A DNA stretch of 64,000 bases from Pseudomonas sp. FP2196 (lineage in GTDB: Bacteria; Pseudomonadota; Gammaproteobacteria; Pseudomonadales; Pseudomonadaceae). Of the stretch, positions 1-13,835 are shown piece after piece; positions within the stretch are counted from its first letter, which is position 1, and every line of letters begins with the position of its first letter. Position numbers and translations under genes: made by a program. The DNA lies in NCBI RefSeq assembly GCF_030687715.1, contig NZ_CP117445.1, positions 864,501 through 928,500 on the forward strand, in the 5' to 3' direction. Under the pieces are notes generated by a model. That model saw only the letters and a list, made by a program, of their open reading frames with translations. It was not told the origin of the DNA and made no database searches.

Positions 1-120
1 GGTGAGGTTGTCGAATTCGTCAGCGTTGAAATCGAAAAGCTCCAGAAGGCAATTGCCGACGAGCACGGTGTCGAGTTGGTGGATCACAACCTGGTGCTGT
101 ACGTACGCAAGAAAAAGTAA
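1..120 (+). CDS. fur: Ferric uptake regulator Fur, C-terminal end (partial)
   Basis: The first 39 codons in frame 1 end in TAA and read GEVVEFVSVEIEK...VLYVRKKK. This matches the C-terminal end of pseudomonad Fur, the Fe(II)-dependent repressor of iron-acquisition genes. The N-terminal DNA-binding domain and the main metal sites lie outside the window. Convergent recN downstream is the usual neighbour of fur in Pseudomonas, which supports the call. The identity rests on a short tail plus gene order, so it is likely rather than certain. Confidence 0.8.
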   Translation, partial: GEVVEFVSVEIEKLQKAIADEHGVELVDHNLVLYVRKKK

Positions 121-154
121 GCATGTCGCGCGAATTTCAGGTTCGCGAAACGAG

Positions 155-180
155 CGAAGGCGACCCGTGGGTCGCCTTCG
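155..180. terminator. Hairpin between convergent fur and recN
   Basis: An 11-bp perfect stem (CGAAGGCGACC pairing with GGTCGCCTTCG) surrounds a 4-nt loop between the fur stop and the recN stop. The U-tract is weak on both sides, so it may act as a bidirectional terminator or simply as a 3' stabilising hairpin. Confidence 0.6.
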
Positions 181-202
181 TGCTTTCTGCTGTGCCTTTA
201 AT

Positions 203-1876
203 TTAAGCTTTTGCGGTAACGACCATCTTTTTGGCGTGAGCCAAAGATTCTTTGGTCAGATCGATGCCGCCCAGCATTCGCGCCACTTCTTCTATACGGT
301 CGTTCTTGCTCAGCTTGGAGACGGCTGTATGCGTCGCCTGTTCGCCGCGTACTTTGTGCACGAACAGATGCTGATGCCCCTGCGCTGCCACTTGCGGCAA
401 GTGCGTCACGGTCAGCACTTGCCCGCGTTCACCGAGCCGGCGCAACAATTGGCCGACAATTTCAGCGGTCGGCCCACCAATGCCCACGTCTACTTCGTCG
501 AACACCAGTGTCGGAATGCGCGAAGTCTGCGCAGTGATGACCTGAATCGCCAGGCTGATCCGCGACAGCTCACCACCGGATGCCACTTTCGCCAGTGCCT
601 TCAGCGGCTGACCAGGGTTGGCGCTGACCAGCAATTCGACCTGTTCGAGCCCGTTGGGCAACAGTTCGTCGCTGCTATTGGCGCGTAATTCGATAGTGAA
701 TCGACCGCCAGGCATGCCCAAACGCTGAATCTCTTGCTCCACCGCACTGGCAAGGCTGCCGGCAGCCTGATGGCGCAAATCACTCAGCTCTCGCGCTTTT
801 TCCTGATAGTGGCGGGCATAGGAGGCCAGCTCTTCGCCCAGTCGCTCAATGGACTCGTCGTTGGCATTGAGGCTTTCGATTTCATCCAGCAGTTTCTGCT
901 GCATCTCCCCGACTTCGGTCGGCTGGATCCGGTGTTTGCGTGCCAACGTGTAAATAGCGTCGAGGCGCTCTTCCAGATATTGCAGGCGTGCAGGATCGGC
1001 ATCGAAGTTATCGAGGAAGCGATTGAGTTCACCGACCGCTTCTTCAACCTGTATTTGTGCGCTGGTCAGCAAGCTGCTGGCTTCGCCCAGGGCGCCGACG
1101 GAATTGTTCACGCTCGACAGGCGATTGAGGCTGGCGGTCAGCGCGTTCAGCACATTGCCGGAGTCACTTTCGCTGCACTGCTCGACGACTTGCCGGCAAA
1201 TGCCAAGCAAGGTTTCGGCGTTGGTCAGGTTTTTGTGTTCCTGCTCCAGCTGCTCGAGTTCGTTATCGCCGAGGCCGAGATTTTCCAGTTCTTCGAGCTG
1301 GTAGCTGAGCAGTTGATGGCGGGCGCGTTGTTCATCGCCGGAGTTGGAGAGGCGCTCCAGCTCTTGGCGAGTCTGCCGCCAGCGCTGGGCAGCCAGTTGC
1401 ACCTGGCGAGCCAGGTCGGTAGCGCCAGCGTATTCGTCCAGCAGGCGACGGTGTGTATCGGTTTTCAGGAGAGACTGGTGTTCATGTTGGCTATGGATGT
1501 CGATCATCAGTTCGCCGAGGGCCTTGAGATCGCCAAGCGGGCAGGGTGTGCCGTTGATATAGCCGCGAGAACGTCCTTCAGACGTGATGACCCGACGCAG
1601 GATGCACGGGCCGTCGATGTCCAGGTCGCGCTCGGCCAGCCAGGCGCTGGCCTCGGGGATGTCGGCAAGATCGAAGGTCGCGAGGATATCGGCCTTGTCG
1701 GCGCCTGGGCGAACCACGCCACTGTCGGCACGATCGCCAAGGGTCAGGCCCAGGGCGTCGAGCATGATCGACTTGCCGGCGCCGGTTTCCCCGGTGATCA
1801 CGCTCATCCCGCGATCAAGTTCGAGATCGAGATGTTCAACGATGGCGTAATTATGTACGGACAGGTGCACCAGCAT
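203..1876 (-). CDS. recN: DNA repair protein RecN
   Basis: RecN is an SMC-like ATPase that acts at DNA double-strand breaks during recombinational repair. The 557-residue protein has a Walker A motif GETGAGKS at residues 29-36. A long coiled-coil middle part follows, with many EL/QLEE heptads. The C-terminal ATPase half carries the signature SGGELSR and the Walker B TLVFDEVDVGIGG. Length and layout are normal for the family. The ATG at 1876 has GGGAG about 8 nt upstream. A LexA-type box lies 25 nt upstream of the start, so SOS induction is expected, as known for recN in E. coli. It converges with fur. Confidence 0.97.
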   Translation of the reverse strand: MLVHLSVHNYAIVEHLDLELDRGMSVITGETGAGKSIMLDALGLTLGDRADSGVVRPGADKADILATFDLADIPEASAWLAERDLDIDGPCILRRVITSEGRSRGYINGTPCPLGDLKALGELMIDIHSQHEHQSLLKTDTHRRLLDEYAGATDLARQVQLAAQRWRQTRQELERLSNSGDEQRARHQLLSYQLEELENLGLGDNELEQLEQEHKNLTNAETLLGICRQVVEQCSESDSGNVLNALTASLNRLSSVNNSVGALGEASSLLTSAQIQVEEAVGELNRFLDNFDADPARLQYLEERLDAIYTLARKHRIQPTEVGEMQQKLLDEIESLNANDESIERLGEELASYARHYQEKARELSDLRHQAAGSLASAVEQEIQRLGMPGGRFTIELRANSSDELLPNGLEQVELLVSANPGQPLKALAKVASGGELSRISLAIQVITAQTSRIPTLVFDEVDVGIGGPTAEIVGQLLRRLGERGQVLTVTHLPQVAAQGHQHLFVHKVRGEQATHTAVSKLSKNDRIEEVARMLGGIDLTKESLAHAKKMVVTAKA

Positions 1877-1900
1877 AAAGGCCGCTCCCAGGCTTTAGGT

Positions 1901-1916
1901 CTGGTTATTTATACAG
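1901..1916 (-). promoter_or_regulatory. LexA (SOS) box of recN
   Basis: CTG-N10-CAG with an AT-rich centre (CTGGTTATTTATACAG on the + strand) matches the LexA operator of gamma-proteobacteria. It lies 25-40 bp upstream of the recN start, where LexA would block the promoter. Base identity with the consensus is seen directly; SOS control is inferred from the family. Confidence 0.8.
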
Positions 1917-2035
1917 TGTTTTGTTTCAGGCTGACAATGCCCTCCCTTAGCTCGATTTGCTTGAACGCAATTTCTGCTTAGTGCATCGAGGAATGAGAAT
2001 GCGGCACTTTTTTGTAGGGTTAATCGTTGAGGGCC

Positions 2036-2063
2036 CTTGAAGCCTGATTTTGCGGCCCCATAT
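2036..2063 (+). promoter_or_regulatory. Sigma-32 heat-shock promoter of grpE
   Basis: CTTGAA at 2036-2041 and CCCCATAT at 2056-2063 are separated by 14 nt, which is essentially the RpoH (sigma-32) consensus. It sits about 55 nt upstream of the grpE start and would drive grpE-dnaK-dnaJ at heat shock. No comparable match was seen in the grpE-dnaK or dnaK-dnaJ gaps. Confidence 0.9.
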
Positions 2064-2116
2064 ATCGGGGCAGAAGCGCGAGTCGAACTCGCGGACGATA
2101 TTGAAAGGAGAATTCT

Positions 2117-2683
2117 ATGGCTGACGAACAGACAGTAGATAAGCAAAACCCAGAAGCCAATCAGGCGCCCGAGGGTTCGGGTGATGACCTGGCGACCCGT
2201 GTACAAGCGCTCGAAGAGCAATTGGCCGCCGCGCAGGATCAGTCTCTGCGTGTCGCTGCCGATCTGCAGAACGTCCGTCGTCGTGCCGAGCAGGACGTGG
2301 AAAAGGCGCACAAGTTTGCGCTGGAAAAATTCGCCGGCGACCTGCTGCCGATCGTCGACAGCCTGGAGCGCGGCCTCGAGCTGTCGAACCCGGACGACGA
2401 AAGCATCCGTCCGATGCGTGAAGGCATCGAGCTGACCCTGAAGATGTTCCACGACACCCTCAAGCGTTATCAGCTTGAAGCGATCGATCCGCATGGCGAA
2501 CCATTCAACGCCGTTCAGCATCAGGCGATGGCCATGCAGGAAAGTGCCGACGTCGAGCCGAACAGTGTTCTGAAGGTGTTCCAGAAGGGCTACCAGCTAA
2601 ATGGTCGTCTGCTGCGTCCAGCGATGGTCGTGGTCAGCAAGGCGCCAGCGCCAGTTTCGCCTTCTATTGATGAGCAGGCTTGA
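2117..2683 (+). CDS. grpE: Nucleotide exchange factor GrpE
   Basis: GrpE releases ADP from DnaK and so resets the Hsp70 cycle in the cytoplasm. The 188-residue protein has an acidic, disordered N-terminus. A long helical dimerisation stretch follows (residues about 30-90, containing [20 protein letters not shown]). The C-terminal beta part contains [13 protein letters not shown]. Length is typical. The ATG follows GAAAGGAGAATTCT, a strong ribosome binding site. It is the first gene of the heat-shock cluster behind the sigma-32 promoter and lies 102 nt before dnaK. Confidence 0.97.
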   Translation: MADEQTVDKQNPEANQAPEGSGDDLATRVQALEEQLAAAQDQSLRVAADLQNVRRRAEQDVEKAHKFALEKFAGDLLPIVDSLERGLELSNPDDESIRPMREGIELTLKMFHDTLKRYQLEAIDPHGEPFNAVQHQAMAMQESADVEPNSVLKVFQKGYQLNGRLLRPAMVVVSKAPAPVSPSIDEQA

Positions 2684-2785
2684 AATTAGCCGCAAGGCCC
2701 CCATTTAGAAGTCAAGCGTTTAAGTGCTACCGCAGTCAGCCACCACTGCTGCGGCATCCAAATCCAAAGTTTCGGGAGAGTGAAC

Positions 2786-4702
<1,917 letters not shown>

Positions 4703-4756
4703 GTTGTTGGTCGGCCGGTTGACTGCCTTTAGGCGGTGACTGGTAGGATGTCGCCG

Positions 4757-4776
4757 CGCGGGAGCTTGCTCCCGCG
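4757..4776. repeat. REP-like hairpin between dnaK and dnaJ
   Basis: CGCGGGAGC-TT-GCTCCCGCG is a perfect 9-bp arm inverted repeat of the type (gggagcttgctccc) scattered through Pseudomonas genomes. It lies in the 296-nt dnaK-dnaJ gap, has no U-tract, and could stabilise dnaK mRNA or lower readthrough into dnaJ. Confidence 0.65.
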
Positions 4777-4998
4777 TTGGCGTATCTGGAATACGCGAAT
4801 TTTTACAGTATGCGACAAGGTTCGAATGCTGGTGGTATGGCCGGAAATGCTCCTGCTTTTCGCGCCGAAAGTACCGCATGAATCAAAGACCAGGATCGTT
4901 GAATTGACGTGAGTTGGGTCCGGGCCTGTATTGGGGCTCAGCGAGTTTGGCGATCCTCAGGAGGGGTTTGCCGGACGTCCTCAAGAGTGCAAAGACTT

Positions 4999-6123
4999 AT
5001 GGCAAAGCGTGACTATTACGAAGTGTTGGGTGTTGAGCGTGGCTCAAGCGATGCGGATCTGAAGAAGGCCTATCGTCGTCTGGCGATGAAGCATCACCCG
5101 GACCGTAATCCCGATGACAAAGCATCGGAAGAACTGTTCAAAGAGGCCAACGAGGCCTATGAAGTGCTGTCCGATTCCAGCAAGCGTGCAGCTTACGACC
5201 AGTACGGACATGCCGGTGTCGACCCGAGCATGGGTGGTGGCGGTGCAGGTTTCGGCGGTCAGAACTTCTCCGACATCTTTGGTGATGTCTTCAGTGATTT
5301 CTTTGGTGGTGGTCGCGGTGGTTCCCGTGGCGGCGCTCAGCGTGGCAGCGATTTACGCTACACCCTGGAGCTGAATCTGGAAGAAGCGGTGCGCGGCACG
5401 AGCGTGAATATTCGCGTTCCGACACTGGTCAACTGCAAGCCGTGCGATGGTTCGGGCGCCAAGAAAGGTTCGTCGCCTTCGACGTGCCCGACCTGTGGTG
5501 GCATCGGTCAGGTGCGCATGCAGCAAGGCTTCTTCTCGGTGCAGCAGACCTGCCCGCGCTGCCATGGCCAAGGCAAGATCATTTCCGATCCATGCGATTC
5601 CTGCCACGGTGACGGCCGCGTCGAAGAGTACAAAACCCTGTCGGTCAAAGTGCCGGCCGGCGTCGACACTGGCGACCGCATTCGCTTGTCCGGCGAAGGT
5701 GAGGCAGGTACTCAAGGCGGCCCGACTGGCGACCTGTACGTGGTCATCAACGTCCGTGAACACGACATCTTCCAACGTGACGGCAAGCATCTGTTCTGCG
5801 AAGTGCCGATCAGCTTCGTTGATGCGGCGCTGGGTGGCGAGCTGGAAATCCCGACCCTCGACGGTCGCGTCAAGCTGAAAATCCCTGAAGGTACTCAGAC
5901 CGGCAAGCAGTTCCGCGTACGCGGCAAAGGCGTGGCGCCGGTGCGTGGTGGTGGTGCGGGCGATCTGATGTGCCGTGTAGCAGTCGAAACTCCGGTCAAT
6001 CTGAACCGTCGTCAGCGCGAATTGCTGGAAGAGTTCCGCAGTTCTCTGGCAGACGACAATAGCCATTCCCCGAAAACTACCGGTTGGTTCGACGGTGTGA
6101 AGCGCTTCTTCGGCGATTTGTAA
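4999..6123 (+). CDS. dnaJ: Co-chaperone DnaJ (Hsp40)
   Basis: DnaJ delivers clients to DnaK and stimulates its ATPase. The 374-residue protein has the J domain first ([12 protein letters not shown], with the essential HPD motif in [10 protein letters not shown]). A Gly/Phe-rich linker follows (residues about 75-115). Four CxxCxGxG zinc modules are present: [24 protein letters not shown] and CDSCHGDG. The C-terminal client-binding domains complete it. All expected residues are present. The ATG at 4999 starts the conserved J domain; the frame is open upstream, but that part is not family-like. dapB follows after 9 nt, so the two are probably cotranscribed. Confidence 0.97.
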   Translation: MAKRDYYEVLGVERGSSDADLKKAYRRLAMKHHPDRNPDDKASEELFKEANEAYEVLSDSSKRAAYDQYGHAGVDPSMGGGGAGFGGQNFSDIFGDVFSDFFGGGRGGSRGGAQRGSDLRYTLELNLEEAVRGTSVNIRVPTLVNCKPCDGSGAKKGSSPSTCPTCGGIGQVRMQQGFFSVQQTCPRCHGQGKIISDPCDSCHGDGRVEEYKTLSVKVPAGVDTGDRIRLSGEGEAGTQGGPTGDLYVVINVREHDIFQRDGKHLFCEVPISFVDAALGGELEIPTLDGRVKLKIPEGTQTGKQFRVRGKGVAPVRGGGAGDLMCRVAVETPVNLNRRQRELLEEFRSSLADDNSHSPKTTGWFDGVKRFFGDL

Positions 6124-6939
<816 letters not shown>

Positions 6940-6984
6940 ATCGCTGTAAATTCCGGCGCAAACGCCCAGTTTGCGCTGGTTTTT

Positions 6985-7151
6985 CTCCGCTTGGCGACGT
7001 CCTGTCGCATTCTCCGGCCTTTAAGGCTCTTTAGCGGTGGACCAAAAAAGCCTTTTTCTGTAAGCTACAGCTTTAGTGTGTCCACTAAAAGCGCGCAGAA
7101 TAATTCAGTGAAGAAGCGGGGTGACGTGTCCATACGTCACTCCGCTTTTTT
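6985..7151 (+). promoter_or_regulatory. carAB leader with intrinsic terminator and possible antiterminator
   Basis: Between dapB and carA, AAGCGGGGTGACGT (7114-7127) pairs with ACGTCACTCCGCTT (7134-7147) in a 14-bp stem with one G-U pair and a 6-nt loop. A run of six T follows: a textbook intrinsic terminator that ends 46 nt before the carA start. CTCCGCTT at 6985-6992 is identical to the 3' arm end (7140-7147), so it could compete for the 5' arm as an antiterminator. TTTAG and GTGGAC near 7030-7042 can also pair with GTCCAC/CTAAA at 7080-7089. The terminator either ends the dapB transcript or is an attenuator for carAB; the sequence does not decide. Confidence 0.7.
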
Positions 7152-7196
7152 ACAACCTGCGATCGCCCTTTCATGCGTTATTTACGGGAGGTCTTC

Positions 7197-8333
7197 TTGA
7201 CTAAGCCAGCCATACTTGCCCTTGCTGATGGCAGCATTTTTCGCGGCGAAGCCATTGGAGCCGACGGTCAAACCGTTGGTGAGGTGGTGTTCAACACCGC
7301 AATGACCGGCTATCAGGAAATCCTTACCGATCCTTCCTACGCCCAACAGATCGTTACCCTGACTTACCCGCACATCGGCAACACCGGCACCACGCCGGAA
7401 GATGCCGAGTCCGACCGCGTCTGGTCCGCTGGCCTGGTCATCCGTGACCTGCCGCTGGTAGCGAGCAACTGGCGTAACACGATGTCACTGTCCGATTACC
7501 TGAAAGCCAACAATGTTGTGGCAATCGCCGGTATCGACACCCGTCGCCTGACCCGCATCCTGCGTGAGAAAGGCGCACAGAACGGCTGCATCATGGCCGG
7601 TGACAACATCTCCGAAGAAGCTGCGATTGCCGCTGCTCAAGGCTTCCCGGGCCTGAAAGGCATGGATCTGGCGAAAGTCGTCAGCACCAAGAAGCAATAC
7701 GAATGGCGCTCGACTGTCTGGGATCTGAAAACCGACAGCCACGCGACCATCGAAGCTTCCGAGCTGCCATACCACGTGGTTGCATTCGACTATGGCGTCA
7801 AGGTCAACATCCTGCGCATGCTGGTCGAGCGCGGCTGCCGCGTCACCGTTGTGCCGGCACAAACTCCGGCTGCTGACGTACTGGCACTGAAGCCGGATGG
7901 CGTGTTCCTGTCCAACGGTCCTGGTGATCCGGAGCCGTGCGACTACGCGATCCAGGCGATCAAAGACGTGCTGGAAACCGAAATTCCGGTATTCGGCATC
8001 TGCCTCGGCCACCAACTGCTGGCTCTGGCGTCCGGCGCCAAGACCTTGAAAATGGGGCACGGCCACCACGGTGCCAACCACCCGGTGCAGGATCTGGACA
8101 CTGGCGTTGTGATGATCACCAGCCAGAACCACGGTTTCGCAGTAGACGAAGCGACCCTGCCAGCCAACGTTCGCGCGATCCACAAGTCGCTGTTCGACGG
8201 CACCCTGCAAGGCATCGAACGCACCGACAAGAGCGCGTTCAGCTTCCAGGGTCACCCTGAAGCGAGCCCGGGCCCGAACGATGTAGCCCCACTGTTCGAC
8301 CGCTTCATCAACGAGATGGCCAAGCGACGCTAA
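7197..8333 (+). CDS. carA: Carbamoyl-phosphate synthase small subunit CarA
   Basis: CarA is the glutaminase subunit that feeds ammonia to CarB for carbamoyl phosphate, the common precursor of arginine and pyrimidines. The 378-residue protein has the CPSase small-chain domain first ([18 protein letters not shown]). A class I glutamine amidotransferase domain follows, with the catalytic Cys in [13 protein letters not shown] and the catalytic His in [10 protein letters not shown] chose TTG 7197 because GGGAGG lies 5 nt upstream and the protein then begins [12 protein letters not shown]. The in-frame ATG at 7173 lies before that ribosome site. carB follows after 126 nt. Confidence 0.95.
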   Translation: MTKPAILALADGSIFRGEAIGADGQTVGEVVFNTAMTGYQEILTDPSYAQQIVTLTYPHIGNTGTTPEDAESDRVWSAGLVIRDLPLVASNWRNTMSLSDYLKANNVVAIAGIDTRRLTRILREKGAQNGCIMAGDNISEEAAIAAAQGFPGLKGMDLAKVVSTKKQYEWRSTVWDLKTDSHATIEASELPYHVVAFDYGVKVNILRMLVERGCRVTVVPAQTPAADVLALKPDGVFLSNGPGDPEPCDYAIQAIKDVLETEIPVFGICLGHQLLALASGAKTLKMGHGHHGANHPVQDLDTGVVMITSQNHGFAVDEATLPANVRAIHKSLFDGTLQGIERTDKSAFSFQGHPEASPGPNDVAPLFDRFINEMAKRR

Positions 8334-8364
8334 GCGTTCGCCTTGAGACTGTAGAGAGAAGCCC

Positions 8365-8400
8365 CTCGAGGGCGGCCCCGAACCCGGCGGCCCCTTCGAG
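8365..8400. other. Imperfect GC-rich hairpin in the carA-carB gap
   Basis: CTCGA at 8365-8369 pairs with TCGAG at 8396-8400, and the inner GGG/CCC and GGCC segments extend the stem imperfectly. It sits in the 126-nt spacer between two subunits of one enzyme. It has no U-tract; an mRNA-processing or stabilising role is possible but not shown. Confidence 0.4.
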
Positions 8401-8459
8401 ACTTCAGAAATCGATCAAGACGGCTTGCCGACTGACCTGCGGATTTGAGTGACAAACCC

Positions 8460-11677
<3,218 letters not shown>

Positions 11678-11681
<4 letters not shown>

Positions 11682-12160
11682 GCATAACCAAGTACCCAAT
11701 GACCGTTCAGGGCGCTCGCGCCCTGGAAGAAGAACATACTCACCTGACCAAGGTCGTTCGTCCGAAGCTGAGCCAGGACATCGGGACGGCCCGCGAGTTG
11801 GGTGACTTGAAAGAAAACGCGGAATACCATGCCGCCCGCGAACAGCAGGGCATGGTCGAGGCGCGGATTCGTGACATCGAAGGCCGGATTCAGAATCAGG
11901 TCATCATTGATGTCACGACCATTCCTCACACCGGCAAAGTTATCTTCGGTACCACCGTCGAAATCGCCAACGTCGAGACTGACGAAAGCGTCACTTACCA
12001 CATCGTGGGTGAGGATGAGGCTGACTTCAAACTCGGCAAGATTTCGGTCGGTTCGCCCTTGGCCCGTGCCTTGATCGGCAAGGAAGAAGGCGACGTGGTT
12101 GCCGTGAAAACGCCGGGTGGCGTTATCGAGTACGAGATTGTCGAAGTCCGTCACATCTGA
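11678..12160 (+). CDS. greA: Transcription elongation factor GreA
   Basis: GreA rescues backtracked RNA polymerase by inducing cleavage of the nascent RNA 3' end. The 160-residue protein has the N-terminal coiled coil; its acidic tip and flanks include [20 protein letters not shown], around residues 35-55. The C-terminal FKBP-like domain contains [18 protein letters not shown]. Length is typical. The start overlaps the carB stop by 4 nt (ATGA). Placement after carAB is the usual Pseudomonas order. Confidence 0.97.
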
Positions 12161-12165
12161 AACCC

Positions 12166-12188
12166 GGCGCCCGCTACATGCGGGCGCC
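12166..12188 (+). other. Perfect GC hairpin abutting the DUF4149 start codon
   Basis: GGCGCCCGC (12166-12174), the 5-nt loop TACAT and GCGGGCGCC (12180-12188) form a perfect 9-bp stem that ends one base before ATG 12189. There is no U-tract. It occupies the place where a ribosome binding site would be expected, so it may limit translation of the next gene or mark the greA mRNA 3' end. Confidence 0.6.
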
Positions 12189-12593
12189 ATGCTTTGGCAA
12201 CTGACCCAGATGTTGTGGGTCGGCGGTCTATGGTTGATTCATTTCGGTTTGCAGCCGGCGTTGGGCAGGATTGGCCTGGCGCCACTGCTGATCGATGAAG
12301 TCGCCAGTGCATTTGAAGTGCTGGTGGTGGGTTTTTCCGCCGCATGCGTGATTTTTCAGGCTTTGGTGCTGTTACAGGCCGAGGGCCTTGGCAGTCTATG
12401 GCGGGATTTTCGCGGGCAAGTGCTGTTGATGGCGTTATATGCGTGTGCGATGTTTATCGCAGTACGTGTTGGCTGGCCGGATGCGCAGCGCTGGCAGGTG
12501 TTCAGTTATCTGGTTCTGGGATTTTCCGGGCTGGTGCTGGTGATGCAGCCGGTGCCGGGATGGAGTGGCAGGGTGCGCGAAGCACACCCTTGA
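12189..12593 (+). CDS. DUF4149-like integral membrane protein
   Basis: This is a 134-residue hydrophobic protein of unknown function, in the position that a conserved membrane protein occupies between greA and yhbY in other pseudomonads. About four membrane segments are visible: residues near 1-22 (MLWQLTQMLWVGGLWLIHFGL), 38-63, 75-95 and 105-125. Together they resemble the DUF4149 family. The ATG at 12189 gives a first membrane helix right at the N-terminus, but no ribosome site precedes it. An in-frame GTG at 12117, inside greA, is the alternative. It converges with yhbY, 9 nt away. Confidence 0.7.
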   Translation: MLWQLTQMLWVGGLWLIHFGLQPALGRIGLAPLLIDEVASAFEVLVVGFSAACVIFQALVLLQAEGLGSLWRDFRGQVLLMALYACAMFIAVRVGWPDAQRWQVFSYLVLGFSGLVLVMQPVPGWSGRVREAHP

Positions 12594-12602
12594 CCCTTGT
12601 CA

Positions 12603-12911
12603 TCACTTGAAGCGATGAACGTTCGACAGCTGCTTGTTGACGCTGAAGTTCTTGCGGTAAACCAATGCCATCTTGCCGATGACCTGTACCAGATCGGCCT
12701 TGCCGACCTTGCACAGTTCTGCAATGTGCGCCAGGCGCGACTCGCGATCAAGAATGTTGAGCTTGATCTTGATCAGCTCGTGATCCGCCAAAGCGCGTTC
12801 AAGTTCGGCTAGCACACCTTCAGTCAAACCGTTGTCAGCCACAGTCAAAACTGGTTTCAGGTGGTGGCCAATGGATTTGTACTGTTTCTTCTGCTCTGGA
12901 GTGAGCGGCAT
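12603..12911 (-). CDS. yhbY: YhbY-family ribosome-associated RNA-binding protein
   Basis: This is a 102-residue CRS1/YhbY (CRM) domain protein, a family that associates with pre-50S ribosomal subunits. The start MPLTPEQKKQYKSIGHHLKP is typical, and the domain covers nearly the whole protein (GLTEGVLAELERALADHELIKIKL). It lies divergent from rlmE, which methylates 23S rRNA, with a 101-nt gap. The pairing of two ribosome-biogenesis genes is conserved in gamma-proteobacteria. The precise molecular role is not established. Confidence 0.9.
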   Translation of the reverse strand: MPLTPEQKKQYKSIGHHLKPVLTVADNGLTEGVLAELERALADHELIKIKLNILDRESRLAHIAELCKVGKADLVQVIGKMALVYRKNFSVNKQLSNVHRFK

Positions 12912-13012
12912 AATCTGACCCTTTCGTCTGGATTCTGTAAAATGGCGGCCATTTTACCCGAGGGTTCGTGGATCCGCCCAATTAATCACGACCCTTATCA
13001 TCGAGGTGCCCA

Positions 13013-13642
13013 ATGGCGCGTTCCAAGACAAGCCTTGGTTGGCTGAAAAGACATGTCAACGATCCTTATGTGAAGCAGGCGCAGAAGGATGGCTACCGCT
13101 CGCGTGCGAGTTACAAGCTTCTGGAGATCCAGGAAAAATACAAGCTGATCCGTCCGGGCATGAGCGTTGTCGACCTGGGTGCAGCCCCCGGCGGCTGGTC
13201 GCAGGTCACTAGCCGGCTGATCGGTGGTCAGGGGCGTCTGATCGCTTCGGACATCCTGGAAATGGACAGCATCCCGGACGTGACTTTCATCCAGGGTGAC
13301 TTCACCGAGGACGAAGTGCTTACTCGGATCCTCGATGCTGTGGGTAATTCGCAAGTGGACCTTGTGATTTCCGATATGGCCCCCAATATGAGTGGTACGC
13401 CCGAAGTGGACATGCCCAAAGCCATGTTTCTTTGCGAGCTGGCTCTCGATCTGGCGGAGCGGATACTCAAGCCGGGTGGTAATTTCGTGATCAAGATCTT
13501 TCAGGGCGAAGGGTTCGATGTCTACCTGAAGGACGCTCGCAAGAAATTCGACAAGATCCAGATGATCAAGCCGGATTCTTCCCGTGGCAGTTCCCGCGAG
13601 CAATACATGTTGGCTTGGGGCTACCGCGGTCGCAGTGAATAA
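13013..13642 (+). CDS. rlmE: 23S rRNA 2'-O-ribose U2552 methyltransferase RlmE (FtsJ/RrmJ)
   Basis: RlmE uses SAM to methylate U2552 in the A-loop of 23S rRNA late in 50S assembly. The 209-residue protein has a basic N-terminus ([14 protein letters not shown], then [10 protein letters not shown] with the first catalytic Lys). The SAM site is [13 protein letters not shown]. The motif SDMAPNMSG holds the catalytic Asp, and [14 protein letters not shown] the second Lys and nearby Glu. The K-D-K-E tetrad therefore looks complete. ftsH follows after 193 nt, as in E. coli. Confidence 0.96.
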   Translation: MARSKTSLGWLKRHVNDPYVKQAQKDGYRSRASYKLLEIQEKYKLIRPGMSVVDLGAAPGGWSQVTSRLIGGQGRLIASDILEMDSIPDVTFIQGDFTEDEVLTRILDAVGNSQVDLVISDMAPNMSGTPEVDMPKAMFLCELALDLAERILKPGGNFVIKIFQGEGFDVYLKDARKKFDKIQMIKPDSSRGSSREQYMLAWGYRGRSE

Positions 13643-13835
13643 AACGAGGTTTTTGTGCGGGGTGATAGGTTTTTCGTATTTCGCCTCGCGTGCATAAGCG
13701 AATATTGTGTAGAAAGTGTTTCACAAAGGGTTACAGACGGCGCCTGCCAGAGTTGTAGGTAATGTAGTAAGTTAGGCCGGTGAATATCATGCGAAGCGCG
13801 CGCCAGTAGCGGAGCTTGCTTCAGAGGGTAGTTAA

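Noticed and set aside
2780..2785. GTG 2780 as the dnaK start
   Set aside because: It lies only 1 nt after the GGGAG site, while ATG 2786 has proper spacing and starts the conserved [12 protein letters not shown].
7173..7196. ATG 7173 as the carA start
   Set aside because: The strong ribosome site GGGAGG lies after it and 5 nt before TTG 7197, and the TTG start gives the family N-terminus [12 protein letters not shown].
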